DNA of 64,000 nt from an uncultured Sulfitobacter sp. (GCF_947497275.1 NZ_CANMFS010000012.1:1-64000); one strand, 5' to 3'. Shown: positions 46,379 to 55,151, counted from the stretch's first letter. Translations and numbers: made by a program. The notes: a model not told the origin generated them from the sequence alone.

Positions 46379-47710
46379 CTATTTTTCACTCACTTCGGGG
46401 TGCAAGGCGCGATCATCGTAGACGCGTTCCAGAAGTGCACGCCTTGCGCTGCCGGCCCTGATACTGCCATCCGCATCATAAGCATTGATGCTGACCAGAC
46501 GGCGACGTACGCCGGAGCGGCACAGGTTCGCAGCAAAGCCGGGGCCCTCTGGCAACCGGATGACATTGTCATCCAGCTCTGCATGCGGATACACGAGACG
46601 CACCTTATCCTCTTTCCTGAAGGACGTGGAGAAGTAGCGGCAATGACACATTGCGCCCGCCAGCGACACCATCGCCAGGGTGTTCAGATTGGTGGTGCCG
46701 TTGACGCCGGCCAGGAAAATTCCGCCCTTGAACCCGTGCGCTTGCGCCTCGCGTTCGGCCTCCAGAACGTCGTGATAGCCCCCAACCCGCTGCGGAATGA
46801 CCTTGAGATCGACGTGGGGCAAGTAAGGCGCCAGCTTCTTGATGCTTTCCGGCCCCCAGACGGGCGCCGACAGCATGATGCGTATCGGTGATCCCTCGAT
46901 CTTTTCAAAAGCCTGCTGATAAAAAGTATCGGCATCTTCCGGGAACGGATCTTCAACCACCACCGAAACATTCGGTTTTGCCAACAGGTCGGTAAGATTC
47001 AGGCTGTCACAAAATTCTTCCCATTCGGCAGGAGACCAGCGCTGACCGGCGTTCAGGATGATACCTGACAGATCGGGCGATCCGTCTCCCAAGGTAAACA
47101 TCAGGGAGTTGATCAAAGCGGCGGCCTCGTCACCGCTGATACGCCTGCCAAGACGCAACCAGCCTTGCAGCTGTTTGCCATCGTCAATGCCCGGCAGCAG
47201 CTTTTCGATGTCACGCAGCGGATCATTGAACACATTGCGCTGGACACTTCCCTTATTGGGACAAGCGTCCAGTTCCGTTATGGAAACGCCGCGATGTCTG
47301 GCCATGAGATCCAAAACGGCGCACTCGGCGGCAAAACACACCGAAGGGTTGGGACGCCGCTCGATGATGCCGTTGTTCCCGATACCGGAAATATCGCAGA
47401 TGATCTCGTCCGTGATGTCATTGACTTCACGAACCGGGGATTCAGAATCTTTCCGGAGCGTCCGTCCGACCAGGCAACGGGCCATCTTGCGTGCATACCG
47501 GGTCGCACTCGCAAGTGTCTCGTCGCTCGCTCTTGTTGGGCGCGCTTCGCCAAGTCCTGCGAACACTTCGCCTTCATCGTCTCCGATCACTTCGATGAAG
47601 ACCGAATATTTTTCGGGTAGGCTCTTGGCAGCCCGATCCTTGCCTTCGCGTTCTTGTGCGCTCATCGGCCTGTTTTTAAGGACGACCACGCTCGCATTGA
47701 TGATCTGCAT
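46379..47710 (-). CDS. Atypical enolase-superfamily protein
   Basis: 443 residues. The N-terminal capping domain (VFIEVIGDDEGEVFAGLGEARPT) and barrel (WLRLGRRIS, IILNAGQRW, VVVEDPF, IMLSAPVW, DLKVIPQRVGGYHDVLEAE, GVNGTTNLNTLAM) follow the mandelate racemase/muconate lactonising fold. Of the three metal carboxylates only the Glu of VVEDPF is obvious; the first reads Asn and the third Ser. The lysine of DLKV is kept. It may have lost racemase activity or shifted its metal site. It heads the minus-strand operon with the ATP-grasp genes, 68 bp upstream of the acylphosphatase fusion. The counterpart at 27837 keeps all ligands. Confidence 0.65.
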   Translation of the reverse strand: MQIINASVVVLKNRPMSAQEREGKDRAAKSLPEKYSVFIEVIGDDEGEVFAGLGEARPTRASDETLASATRYARKMARCLVGRTLRKDSESPVREVNDITDEIICDISGIGNNGIIERRPNPSVCFAAECAVLDLMARHRGVSITELDACPNKGSVQRNVFNDPLRDIEKLLPGIDDGKQLQGWLRLGRRISGDEAAALINSLMFTLGDGSPDLSGIILNAGQRWSPAEWEEFCDSLNLTDLLAKPNVSVVVEDPFPEDADTFYQQAFEKIEGSPIRIMLSAPVWGPESIKKLAPYLPHVDLKVIPQRVGGYHDVLEAEREAQAHGFKGGIFLAGVNGTTNLNTLAMVSLAGAMCHCRYFSTSFRKEDKVRLVYPHAELDDNVIRLPEGPGFAANLCRSGVRRRLVSINAYDADGSIRAGSARRALLERVYDDRALHPEVSEK

Positions 47711-47894
47711 CTATCCGCGCCTCAAATAATCTCACTACCTGTTAATAGGAAATATATTGTCTATCAATGGATGGCGGTAGAATGCGCCCCTTTCCCTCCA
47801 TCAGCTACACCTCAATGGTTGGGCGCAGTGAAGTGATCCCGAAAATCCGGACAGTCAGCTAAGGTGTATCCAACCCTTTCGGAAGGATACGAAA

Positions 47895-48022
47895 ATGGCA
47901 AAGCGGCGGAATTTTACAGATCAGTTCAAGGCCAGGATGGCGTTGGAAGCGCTGCGGGGCGGGGCGACAAGACCGTGCAGGAGGTCGCAGCGAAGCACCG
48001 GCTGCACCCGAACCAGGTCAGC
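47895..48022 (+). pseudogene. IS3-family transposase OrfA remnant
   Basis: MAKRRNFTDQFKARMALEALRG is the start of IS3-group OrfA. A duplicated GGGGC at 47956-47965 shifts the frame; TVQEVAAKHRLHPNQVS continues in another frame and then the match stops at 48022. The upstream stretch from about 47835 resembles an IS3 left end. No OrfB or right end follows, so it is an old truncated copy. It marks a junction between the ligase operon and the sulfur genes. Confidence 0.8.
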
Positions 48023-48083
48023 AAAGCTTCGGCCGGCAAGCTCGGACCACTTCAATGTATGTCGATCAGAAATATGACACGTT

Positions 48084-48347
48084 ATGCCTTCAATCGAACG
48101 AATGATCATTACGATGCCAGCCGATATGGCCGAGACATTGCGCCGTACTGTTGCCGACGGTAAGTATGCATCAATCAGTGAATTTGCTCGAAAGGCCTTG
48201 TGCAGCCGGACCCGCCGCTGCGATACAGAGCTGCGTGATCTTGATATGTTTCGAAGTGCGGTCAAGGCAGGTTTGAACAGCGGTCCCGGTATACCCGCAA
48301 GCCAGATGTTGGCCGGGACAGATCCAAGCTACGGTGGCAAGCTCTAG
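48084..48347 (+). CDS. Orphan ParD-like ribbon-helix-helix antitoxin
   Basis: 87 residues. MPSIERMIITMPADMAETLRRT followed by KYASISEFARKAL is the ParD/CopG DNA-binding fold. In complete modules a ParE toxin follows at once; here no toxin gene is present, and the C-terminal 40 residues are unlike ParD, suggesting fusion to unrelated DNA or decay. It probably entered with the IS-derived DNA at its left. Confidence 0.6.
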   Translation: MPSIERMIITMPADMAETLRRTVADGKYASISEFARKALCSRTRRCDTELRDLDMFRSAVKAGLNSGPGIPASQMLAGTDPSYGGKL

Positions 48348-48425
48348 CCGCAGCACGGTGGTTGCCCATAACACCTGGTTTTCAGGATCAGGTTTCTCCT
48401 TCATCAGGAGATCTTGATTTAGAGG

Positions 48426-49190
48426 ATGATTTCTATGGCACTCCCGACGTCTCCCGCTTGGCCGATTGGTGGGTTGGACCCTGTAATCGAAGCCCTACAG
48501 GAAGAATATTTACCGCAAATTTCAGACTACGACCTGGGTGGGCTTTTATGTGACACGCGGTTGGGGCGGCGGGCTATTGTATCGTCTTTCGGGGCAGAAA
48601 GCGTGGTGTTGCTGCACTATGTGTCGCGCCTTGTGCCTGATATTGACGTATTATTCATTGATACCCACAAGCATTTTCGTGAAACGCTTGAATACCGTGA
48701 CACTGTTGCACAGGCTTTGAACCTCAACCTTGTCAATGTAGAGCCCGATAAAACTGAACTTGCCAAAGAAGACCCCTACGGCAGCCTCTTTAACATAGAT
48801 GTGAACATGTGCTGTACCCTGCGCAAGGTTTTCCCGTTGCAAGATGCATTGCGCGGCTATGACAGCTGGGTGTCGGGACGCAAACGGTTTCAGGCGTCTA
48901 CCCGTGCCGCCATCCCGGTGCTGGAGCGCGACACCGACAAGATCAAAATCAACCCCCTCGCGCTTTGGAGTAAGCACGATATAGATTCATATTTTTTCGA
49001 GCATGACTTGCCGCGTCACCCTCTGGAGGCAAAGGGCTATCCGTCGATCGGATGCCAGCCCTGCACGCGCGCTGTCAAGCCGGGCGAAGATGTACGCGCA
49101 GGTCGTTGGGCGGGGACGCCTGACAAGACGGAATGTGGACTTCATATTGGTCCAGACGGAAATTTTGCACGCAAAAAGAGCAAGAGCTAA
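48426..49190 (+). CDS. cysH: Adenylylsulfate (APS) reductase, CysH family
   Basis: 254 residues; the internal ATG at 48435 is an equally good start because AGAGG lies nine bases before it. It reduces APS to sulfite with thioredoxin. The substrate loop SSFGAES is near 53-59. Cys129-Cys130, Cys210 and Cys213 are the four ligands of the 4Fe-4S cluster that separates APS reductases from PAPS reductases. Cys237 in KTECGLH is the catalytic thiol. All are present, so the enzyme looks active. No other assimilation gene is adjacent; the next gene is a PLP fusion 30 bp away. Confidence 0.88.
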   Translation: MISMALPTSPAWPIGGLDPVIEALQEEYLPQISDYDLGGLLCDTRLGRRAIVSSFGAESVVLLHYVSRLVPDIDVLFIDTHKHFRETLEYRDTVAQALNLNLVNVEPDKTELAKEDPYGSLFNIDVNMCCTLRKVFPLQDALRGYDSWVSGRKRFQASTRAAIPVLERDTDKIKINPLALWSKHDIDSYFFEHDLPRHPLEAKGYPSIGCQPCTRAVKPGEDVRAGRWAGTPDKTECGLHIGPDGNFARKKSKS

Positions 49191-49220
49191 GCCCACACAA
49201 AAGGCAAGGTTTATAAACTG

Positions 49221-51812
49221 ATGGGACATCGCATGACCAAGAAACATTTTTACCGCATTGAGATTTTCCCTTTCGACAAGATCAAACCAACAGAAGAATA
49301 CGCACAGGCCCACGCCGAACATCTGCGTGAAGAGATCGAGATCACGGGCATCTGGACCCATCCCCTGCTGGTCGACAGCAAAGCTCATGCGTTGATGGAC
49401 GGGCATCACCGGTATCATGCTGCGCGGGCCCTTGAACTGTATGCCGTGCCGGTGATTTTACTGGATTACGACGATCCGGCGGTCGAACTGAAAAGCTGGC
49501 GACCCGGAATATCCTATACCCCCGAAATGATCTGGGATATCTGCAAAAGCGGGTCACTTTTGCCGATGAGATCAACCCGTCATATTATCCATACCCAGTT
49601 GCCCTTCAGCCGCGTACCGCTGTCATATCTGCAAGATGACAGTCACATCGGAGAGGTTGTGCCGGCCGCCGCTGCACACCCGACGCGCACACAAATCCTG
49701 ACCGATGATTACCATGCATTCGGCGCGCGCATGGGCGCGCGTACTGTATCGGCGGCCAAGCTGGGACTTGAAACGGCGACAACGCTGGTACCTCATGCCC
49801 ACCTGCGCAATATGATGGAACGCGATCCTTCCATGCAAGCGTTGATGGCGGGGGCACCGTGTAGCATCGCGCTGGGTCAGCAAGATGATTTCCCCTTCCG
49901 GCTGAAAGGCGCGGATCTATTGCTTTTGCCACCCAGTCTGATCGGCAGCCCGGCCGCCCTGGCTGCTGCTGCCCGTTGGGGGATGGAGGCTTCTTTTGCC
50001 CAGCAACAGGTCAGCGGGATCAGCACCCGGCGTCTGGCCTCACTTGTGCGTTATGGTGCGGCCTTGATCCGTCAGCTTTCGCTCGAAGATCGTGCAATGT
50101 TGCTGTCGGCAAATTCGGGCGGGATTTCTGCAGAGCTGGTCGGCGGTACGCTCGAGCCGCCAAGTGCCACGCTGTTGGAGTGGATGTCCGGTTTGATAGG
50201 AAGCAATCAGGGCCATATCAGCGAACAGGACGGTGCACGGGGTCTGCCGCTGGAGGTACCGGTTGAAAAACTGCTGATCTCGAACGGGGATTCACGGCTC
50301 AAGGTGGACGCTGTGACGGGGAAAAACAAATACGGCACCACGCCACGTCCGCGCCCCGAAGCGGTGCACTTCTCGTCCTCTACCGCCTCGTCGATTTCGG
50401 ACTACGGTTTTTTGTTCTGTGATATCCTGCGCCGTGATCTGCTGACCCATATCATCGAGGGAGATCACGGTCTGCACGAAACCCGCGCGGCGCTGTCGGA
50501 CGCCATTGTGGGCGAACTGGCCCAGCTCATCGACATTGATGCCAGCGAAGTCGACGGGGTGATCGCACCCTCGGGTACGGACACCGAAGTGCTGGCGGTA
50601 CAGATGGCCCGGGCCGCCGCGCCCGACACCAGGCTGGTCAATATCCTGATATCGCCCGAAGAAACGGGGCGCGGCGTAAAGTTGGCAGGCAAGGGGCTGT
50701 ATTTCGATCCGGTCAGCGCCACGGGTGCGCATATCGAGATGAACAGTGAAATATGGCCCCGCGCGGATATTGATGTCTTGGATATTCCTGTCCGCGCGCA
50801 GGACGGCAGCCGCCTTGCGATGGCTGATCTGGACCGGATGTTCCTGGATGCAGGGCGCGCGGCGCTTGAAAGCGGCGCACGGGTATTGGCCCATGTGCTT
50901 ATCGGCTCCAAGACGGGGCTTTCCGGACCGTCGGACGCCGCCATCGAAGAGCTGGTTGCGATAGACCCCTCGCGTGTGGATGTGGTTGTGGATGCCTGCC
51001 AGATGCGTGTGGATTATTCCGTGCTGGGAGACTGTGTAAAACGGGGCTGGATGGTGCAGGTGTCGGGATCAAAATCCCTGACCGGACCACCGTTTTCAGG
51101 TGCAATGCTGTTTCCCACATCCCTGCGCAACCGTATGCAGGGCGTGATCCAGTTGATGCGCCCCGGTATCGGATATGCTGAAGACTGGTCGGCTGAATGG
51201 GTTGCGCAGATGCCAGCTACACAAGGAGAGCCGGAGTTCGGCGCACCGTTCCGCTGGTTGCCTGCGTTACTTGAAGCAAAGCTGTTGAACCATGTTCCCG
51301 AAGCGCTGCGCACTCACATACTGGACCGCTTCCGCGAAGAGGTCACCGCCAGACTGGCGCGCAGCAATGCGTTTCGCTCCCTGCCGCGCGCGCCCGAGAC
51401 CGAAGAAGGATCACACAGCCTGCAATTTGCACGCCATTCCATCATCTCGTTCCAGATCATGGCACGGCAATGGGACGGCAGCCAACAGGCACTGGACGAG
51501 GCGCGGTGTCGCAAGATATTCGAGCTGTTGAATGAAGATGCCAGCCATCTGTTGCCGCAGGCGGATCAGGCCGAAACATCAGTCCTCGGACAGCAGTTTC
51601 ATATCGGGCAACCTGTGGCATTGGGGCAGGGCGCTGACAAGCGCGCCGTTTTGCGGCTGGTGATCGGGATGCGGTTTTTCAACATTGTAGGACATGCGGG
51701 ACCAGGTGGCATTGCCGCAGCACTGGAATCCGAAATTTCCGACCTTTTACGCGCATTGGACAAGCTGGAAATTTTCGCTGAAAACTGGTGGCGGTTCTGT
51801 GACGACATCTGA
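49221..51812 (+). CDS. ParB/serine-kinase-like domain fused to a PLP-dependent enzyme
   Basis: 863 residues (a start at 49233 is possible). Residues about 8-95 are a ParB/sulfiredoxin-fold domain with DGHHRYHAARAL (60-71), like SerK/SbnI free-serine kinases rather than DNA-binding ParB. Residues about 100-350 are unfamiliar. From about 370 a fold-type-I PLP enzyme appears: APSGTDTEV, VVDACQ with Asp591, and SGSKSLTGPPFSG with the likely PLP lysine at 618. This combination suggests that phosphoserine made by the first domain is used by the second. With APS reductase 30 bp upstream, sulfite could be the second substrate, giving cysteate. That is inference; no substrate is proven. Confidence 0.65.
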   Translation: MGHRMTKKHFYRIEIFPFDKIKPTEEYAQAHAEHLREEIEITGIWTHPLLVDSKAHALMDGHHRYHAARALELYAVPVILLDYDDPAVELKSWRPGISYTPEMIWDICKSGSLLPMRSTRHIIHTQLPFSRVPLSYLQDDSHIGEVVPAAAAHPTRTQILTDDYHAFGARMGARTVSAAKLGLETATTLVPHAHLRNMMERDPSMQALMAGAPCSIALGQQDDFPFRLKGADLLLLPPSLIGSPAALAAAARWGMEASFAQQQVSGISTRRLASLVRYGAALIRQLSLEDRAMLLSANSGGISAELVGGTLEPPSATLLEWMSGLIGSNQGHISEQDGARGLPLEVPVEKLLISNGDSRLKVDAVTGKNKYGTTPRPRPEAVHFSSSTASSISDYGFLFCDILRRDLLTHIIEGDHGLHETRAALSDAIVGELAQLIDIDASEVDGVIAPSGTDTEVLAVQMARAAAPDTRLVNILISPEETGRGVKLAGKGLYFDPVSATGAHIEMNSEIWPRADIDVLDIPVRAQDGSRLAMADLDRMFLDAGRAALESGARVLAHVLIGSKTGLSGPSDAAIEELVAIDPSRVDVVVDACQMRVDYSVLGDCVKRGWMVQVSGSKSLTGPPFSGAMLFPTSLRNRMQGVIQLMRPGIGYAEDWSAEWVAQMPATQGEPEFGAPFRWLPALLEAKLLNHVPEALRTHILDRFREEVTARLARSNAFRSLPRAPETEEGSHSLQFARHSIISFQIMARQWDGSQQALDEARCRKIFELLNEDASHLLPQADQAETSVLGQQFHIGQPVALGQGADKRAVLRLVIGMRFFNIVGHAGPGGIAAALESEISDLLRALDKLEIFAENWWRFCDDI

Positions 51813-51890
51813 TGACGCGGCACGCACAGACAAGACAACACTTGATCGCGACGACTGATTGACCGTCTGGAAGGTGCGCGTGACCATCCA

Positions 51891-52157
51891 TCACGCCTTG
51901 CTGCGCATCACCTGCAACATCATGCCGGCCGTCGGTGCGGGGACAGGCCCCGATCCGTCGGTGATCCCCGCCTGATCGGCGAGATCGCGCAGGTAGATGA
52001 TCTTGTTGTTGAGGATCACGATGTCATGGGGATCGTGCAGCGTGTAGCCTTGGTAGATCCGGCCGGCATTGCCCGCCACCAGATCGATCACCGGTTGCGG
52101 CAGACCGCCGTCGGCCATTTTCTCCAGCAGCAGATCAATGAAATCGGTATCGGTCAT
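51891..52157 (-). CDS. Small conserved-type protein of unknown function
   Basis: 88 residues from ATG 52157, with AAAGAGA upstream. The sequence starts MTDTDFIDLLLEKMADG and contains NKIIYLRDLADQAG. No domain is recognised, nor a signal peptide or membrane segment. It follows the KpsT-like gene on the same strand, 90 bp downstream, so it may be part of the capsule export transcript. Confidence 0.5.
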   Translation of the reverse strand: MTDTDFIDLLLEKMADGGLPQPVIDLVAGNAGRIYQGYTLHDPHDIVILNNKIIYLRDLADQAGITDGSGPVPAPTAGMMLQVMRSKA

Positions 52158-52247
52158 GGGTGTTTCTCTTTCGGGGTTTCGGGGCGAAGCTATCGCGCGC
52201 GCATCCCCTGAACAAGCCATCGCATCGCAGGGAGAGGCAAATGCGGG

Positions 52248-52925
52248 TCAGCGCATCCAGGGCGGAAGCGCGCCGCGCATGATGTGCTGGTAATGCTCGA
52301 TCGCGCGCTCGACACGGGCGTAGTAGAAAAACCGCCCCTTTTGCAAGACAACGCCGGAGGTACACATCCGCTCGAGCTGGGCCATCGAGTGCGACACGAT
52401 GATCGCGCCCGACGTCTTGAGCCGCTCGCCCAGGATCGCCTCGCTTTTTGCCTTGAACGACCCGTCGCCCACGGCGGTGATCTCGTCGATGAGATAGGTG
52501 TCGAACTGCACCGCCATCGACATCGCGAAGGCCAGCCGCGATTTCATCCCCGACGAATAGGTCCGCACCGGCATTTCGAAATGCGCGCCCAGCTCGGAGA
52601 ATTCGCGCGCGAAGGCACACATCTCGTCGGTATCGACCCCGTAGATGCGGGCCACGAATTTCACGTTCTGCGCGCCGGTAAGATCGCCGTGGAACGAGCC
52701 CGCAAAGCCCACGGGCCAGGACACCGAACCTTGCGGCACGATCTCGCCGCGGTCCGGCGAAACCGACCCCGCGATCATCTTGAGCATCGTCGACTTGCCC
52801 GCCCCGTTGCCCCCGATCAACGCCACGGTTTCCCCCGCGGGAAAGGTGAAGTTGATGTCGCGGGCCACGACCTTTTCCAGACCGTTGAGCCGGTAACTCT
52901 TGTGCAGGCCGCGCAGCTCGACCAT
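52248..52925 (-). CDS. kpsT: Capsule polysaccharide ABC exporter ATPase
   Basis: 225 residues. Walker A GGNGAGKST (near 39-47), signature YSSGMKSRLAFAMSMA, and Walker B YLIDEITAVGD are typical of KpsT/Wzt capsule exporters without the C-terminal Wzt substrate domain. It energises export with KpsM (54321) across the inner membrane. It starts 3 bp after the KpsE-like stop, so the two are coupled. Confidence 0.93.
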   Translation of the reverse strand: MVELRGLHKSYRLNGLEKVVARDINFTFPAGETVALIGGNGAGKSTMLKMIAGSVSPDRGEIVPQGSVSWPVGFAGSFHGDLTGAQNVKFVARIYGVDTDEMCAFAREFSELGAHFEMPVRTYSSGMKSRLAFAMSMAVQFDTYLIDEITAVGDGSFKAKSEAILGERLKTSGAIIVSHSMAQLERMCTSGVVLQKGRFFYYARVERAIEHYQHIMRGALPPWMR

Positions 52926-52928
52926 GGC

Positions 52929-54239
52929 TCAGCGCCGGTCGCGGACGGAGTAGTAGACCAGCACCCCGATGCTCCAGATCAGCAGCAGGAAAAAGCCGGT
53001 GATCAGGCTGAAGACCACCCGGTTGGGATAGCGCGCCGATTGCGGCAGGCTGGGCTGGGTGTAGGGGGCAAGATAGCGGTTCTGGCGCTCGGCCTCGGCG
53101 ATGGCCGTGTCGAGCCCCGCCTGCGCCTTGAGATAGGTCTGCTGGGCGTATTCGAGATCGACGGTCAGCCGCTCGAACTCTGCAGCGAGGCTGGAGAAGT
53201 TGAGCCCGCCGCCGCGCCCCTCGGAGGCGGTGCCGAATTGCGCGCGCTCGATTTCGATGAGATCCTCGATCACCTCGATCCGGCGGCGTTCGGTGGTGAT
53301 GCGCCGGTCATTGTCGTTCAGCCCTTCCGACAGCAGCAGGTTCAGCTCGACCTTGGCGGCGGCCAGTTGTTGTTCGAGCGAGTTGAGGATGCCGATCTGT
53401 CCCTGCACCGCCGCTTCGAGGTCGATGGTCCGGTTCTGGGAGCGGAACTTGGTCAGCGCCTCGCGCGCGTTGCGCAGCCGCGTCAGGGCGGTTTCCAGGT
53501 CAAGCTGCGCGTAGCGGGTGTTGTTGTCGCGCGCGATGGCCGACAGCCGGTTGATCAGCAGCGAGCTTTCCTCGACGATGCGCTCGGCGATGACATAGGC
53601 ATCCTGTGGGCGGAAGGCATGTACGCGCAACTCGATCAGCGCGGTGCCCTGATCGTAGTGCAGCTCTACCATGCGGGTCCAGTAATCCACCAGATCCTCG
53701 ATCTCGCCGGTGGACCGGTAGGCAAAGACCGGATCGAAGGCGGGCACCGTATAGACCTCGACCAGATCGATATGGTTCATCACCCGCTCGACCATGTCCT
53801 GGCTGTGGATGAACTCGTTGAGGATGTCGGTGTCTGACGAAGACGTGCCCGACACGCTCGACAGGCTGCCCAGCAGATCGGCGGCCGAGTTGAGCTCTTC
53901 GGAGCGCACCGCAAAGCCGGCCCTGGAGATGTACTGGTCCGAGGCGATGGCGAAAAGATAGAACACGGTCACGGCGAGCGGCACGAGCACCACCACGACG
54001 AAGCTCGCCAGCATCATGGCGTGGCGCTTGCGCGGGCGCGCGGCGCGCGCGCTGGGGGGGACACCCTTGCGTTTGGCCGGGCCGGGGCCGGCCACCTTGG
54101 GACCGCCCTTTGCCGGACCGGGGGCGGGTTTGGCACCAGGCGCATTCGCAGCGGGAGGAGGGGGCGTTTGCTGTGAGATGGGACTATCCTTTTGGCCACG
54201 CCCCTGTAACGGGCGAGAAGAAGCTGCTGAAAGATGCAT
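52929..54239 (-). CDS. kpsE: Capsule export inner-membrane protein, KpsE/Wzz-like
   Basis: 436 residues; GAGGCG lies 11 bases before the ATG. A proline/alanine-rich cytoplasmic head (1-70) precedes a membrane helix (about 75-98), a long periplasmic coiled-coil region (about 240-380) and a C-terminal helix (about 408-430). This is the PCP-3 layout of KpsE/CtrB, which links the ABC exporter to the outer-membrane channel. No kpsD-like channel gene is in the window. It is divergent from kpsM with 81 bp between the starts. Confidence 0.88.
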   Translation of the reverse strand: MHLSAASSRPLQGRGQKDSPISQQTPPPPAANAPGAKPAPGPAKGGPKVAGPGPAKRKGVPPSARAARPRKRHAMMLASFVVVVLVPLAVTVFYLFAIASDQYISRAGFAVRSEELNSAADLLGSLSSVSGTSSSDTDILNEFIHSQDMVERVMNHIDLVEVYTVPAFDPVFAYRSTGEIEDLVDYWTRMVELHYDQGTALIELRVHAFRPQDAYVIAERIVEESSLLINRLSAIARDNNTRYAQLDLETALTRLRNAREALTKFRSQNRTIDLEAAVQGQIGILNSLEQQLAAAKVELNLLLSEGLNDNDRRITTERRRIEVIEDLIEIERAQFGTASEGRGGGLNFSSLAAEFERLTVDLEYAQQTYLKAQAGLDTAIAEAERQNRYLAPYTQPSLPQSARYPNRVVFSLITGFFLLLIWSIGVLVYYSVRDRR

Positions 54240-54320
54240 CTGATTTTACGCCTCGCTATGCAAGGAAAAATCTCTTACCAAACGGCACACGCCCGTGGGG
54301 CCAAACGACGCGAGACGGCC

Positions 54321-55151
54321 ATGACAGAGACGACATCCCCGGCATCTTCCGGCCTGCCCCCGCAAGGTGTGCGCCTGCCCGCACGGCGCAGGGGGGCCTC
54401 GGTGCGGGCCGTGCTGGCGCTTGTCCTGCGCGAGATGTCGACAGCCTACGGCCGCTCGCCGGGTGGCTATATCTGGACCATCGTGGAGCCGGTGGGCGGG
54501 CTGTTGATGCTGGCGCTGGTGTTCTCCTTTCTGTTCCGCACGCCGCCGCTGGGATCGAGTTTCCTGCTGTTCTACGCCACCGGGATGCTGCCGTTTCTGG
54601 CCTACACGGCCGTCTCGGCCAAGATCGCCTCGGCGATCCGGTTCTCCAGACCGCTGCTGGCCTATCCGTCCGTCACCTATATCGACGCGCTGATCGCGCG
54701 GCTGATCCTGGAAACGATCACCCAGATCATCGTCGGGGCGATCATCATCACCTGCATCATCTGGTGGACCGACGAGGCGGTGAGCTTTGACTTCGGGGCC
54801 ATCGCGCTGGCGGCGAGCATGGCGGTCGCCCTTGGTCTCGGCGTCGGACTGACCAACAGTTTCCTCAACACCATGTTCCCGATCTGGTCGAGCCTCTGGG
54901 CGGTTCTGAACCGGCCCATGTTCCTGATTTCGGGGATTTTCTTTCTGATCGATCCGCTGCCCGAGCAGTACCGCAACATCCTGCTCTACAACCCGCTGGT
55001 GCATGTACTGTCGATGATGCGGTCGGGGTTCTACGCCACCTACGACGCGCCCTATGCCTCTGCCAGCTATGCGTTCGGCTTTGCGCTGGTGCCGGCGGTG
55101 TTCGGCATGTTGATGCTGCACCGTTACCACAAAGACATGCTTGAGTTGTAA
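54321..55151 (+). CDS. kpsM: Capsule polysaccharide ABC exporter permease
   Basis: 276 residues from ATG 54321. An ABC-2 type permease with six hydrophobic segments, including GGLLMLALVFSFLF, LLFYATGMLPFLAYTAV and the PMFLISGIFFLIDPLP loop typical of KpsM. It forms the inner-membrane pore with KpsT. It is transcribed away from kpsE/kpsT; the RgpF-like gene follows after 70 bp. Confidence 0.92.
   Translation: MTETTSPASSGLPPQGVRLPARRRGASVRAVLALVLREMSTAYGRSPGGYIWTIVEPVGGLLMLALVFSFLFRTPPLGSSFLLFYATGMLPFLAYTAVSAKIASAIRFSRPLLAYPSVTYIDALIARLILETITQIIVGAIIITCIIWWTDEAVSFDFGAIALAASMAVALGLGVGLTNSFLNTMFPIWSSLWAVLNRPMFLISGIFFLIDPLPEQYRNILLYNPLVHVLSMMRSGFYATYDAPYASASYAFGFALVPAVFGMLMLHRYHKDMLEL

Noticed and set aside
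48084..48347. Complete ParDE toxin-antitoxin module
   Set aside because: No ParE-like frame follows; the next gene is the APS reductase and its reading frame begins 79 bp later.
48426..51812. DNA phosphorothioation (Dnd/Ssp) or IbrA/IbrB pair, since a CysH-like and a ParB-like protein adjoin
   Set aside because: The CysH-like protein has the iron-sulfur and ECGLH cysteines of true APS reductase; the partner is a PLP fusion and not a DndB/IbrB protein; no DndD/E or SspB/C is present.
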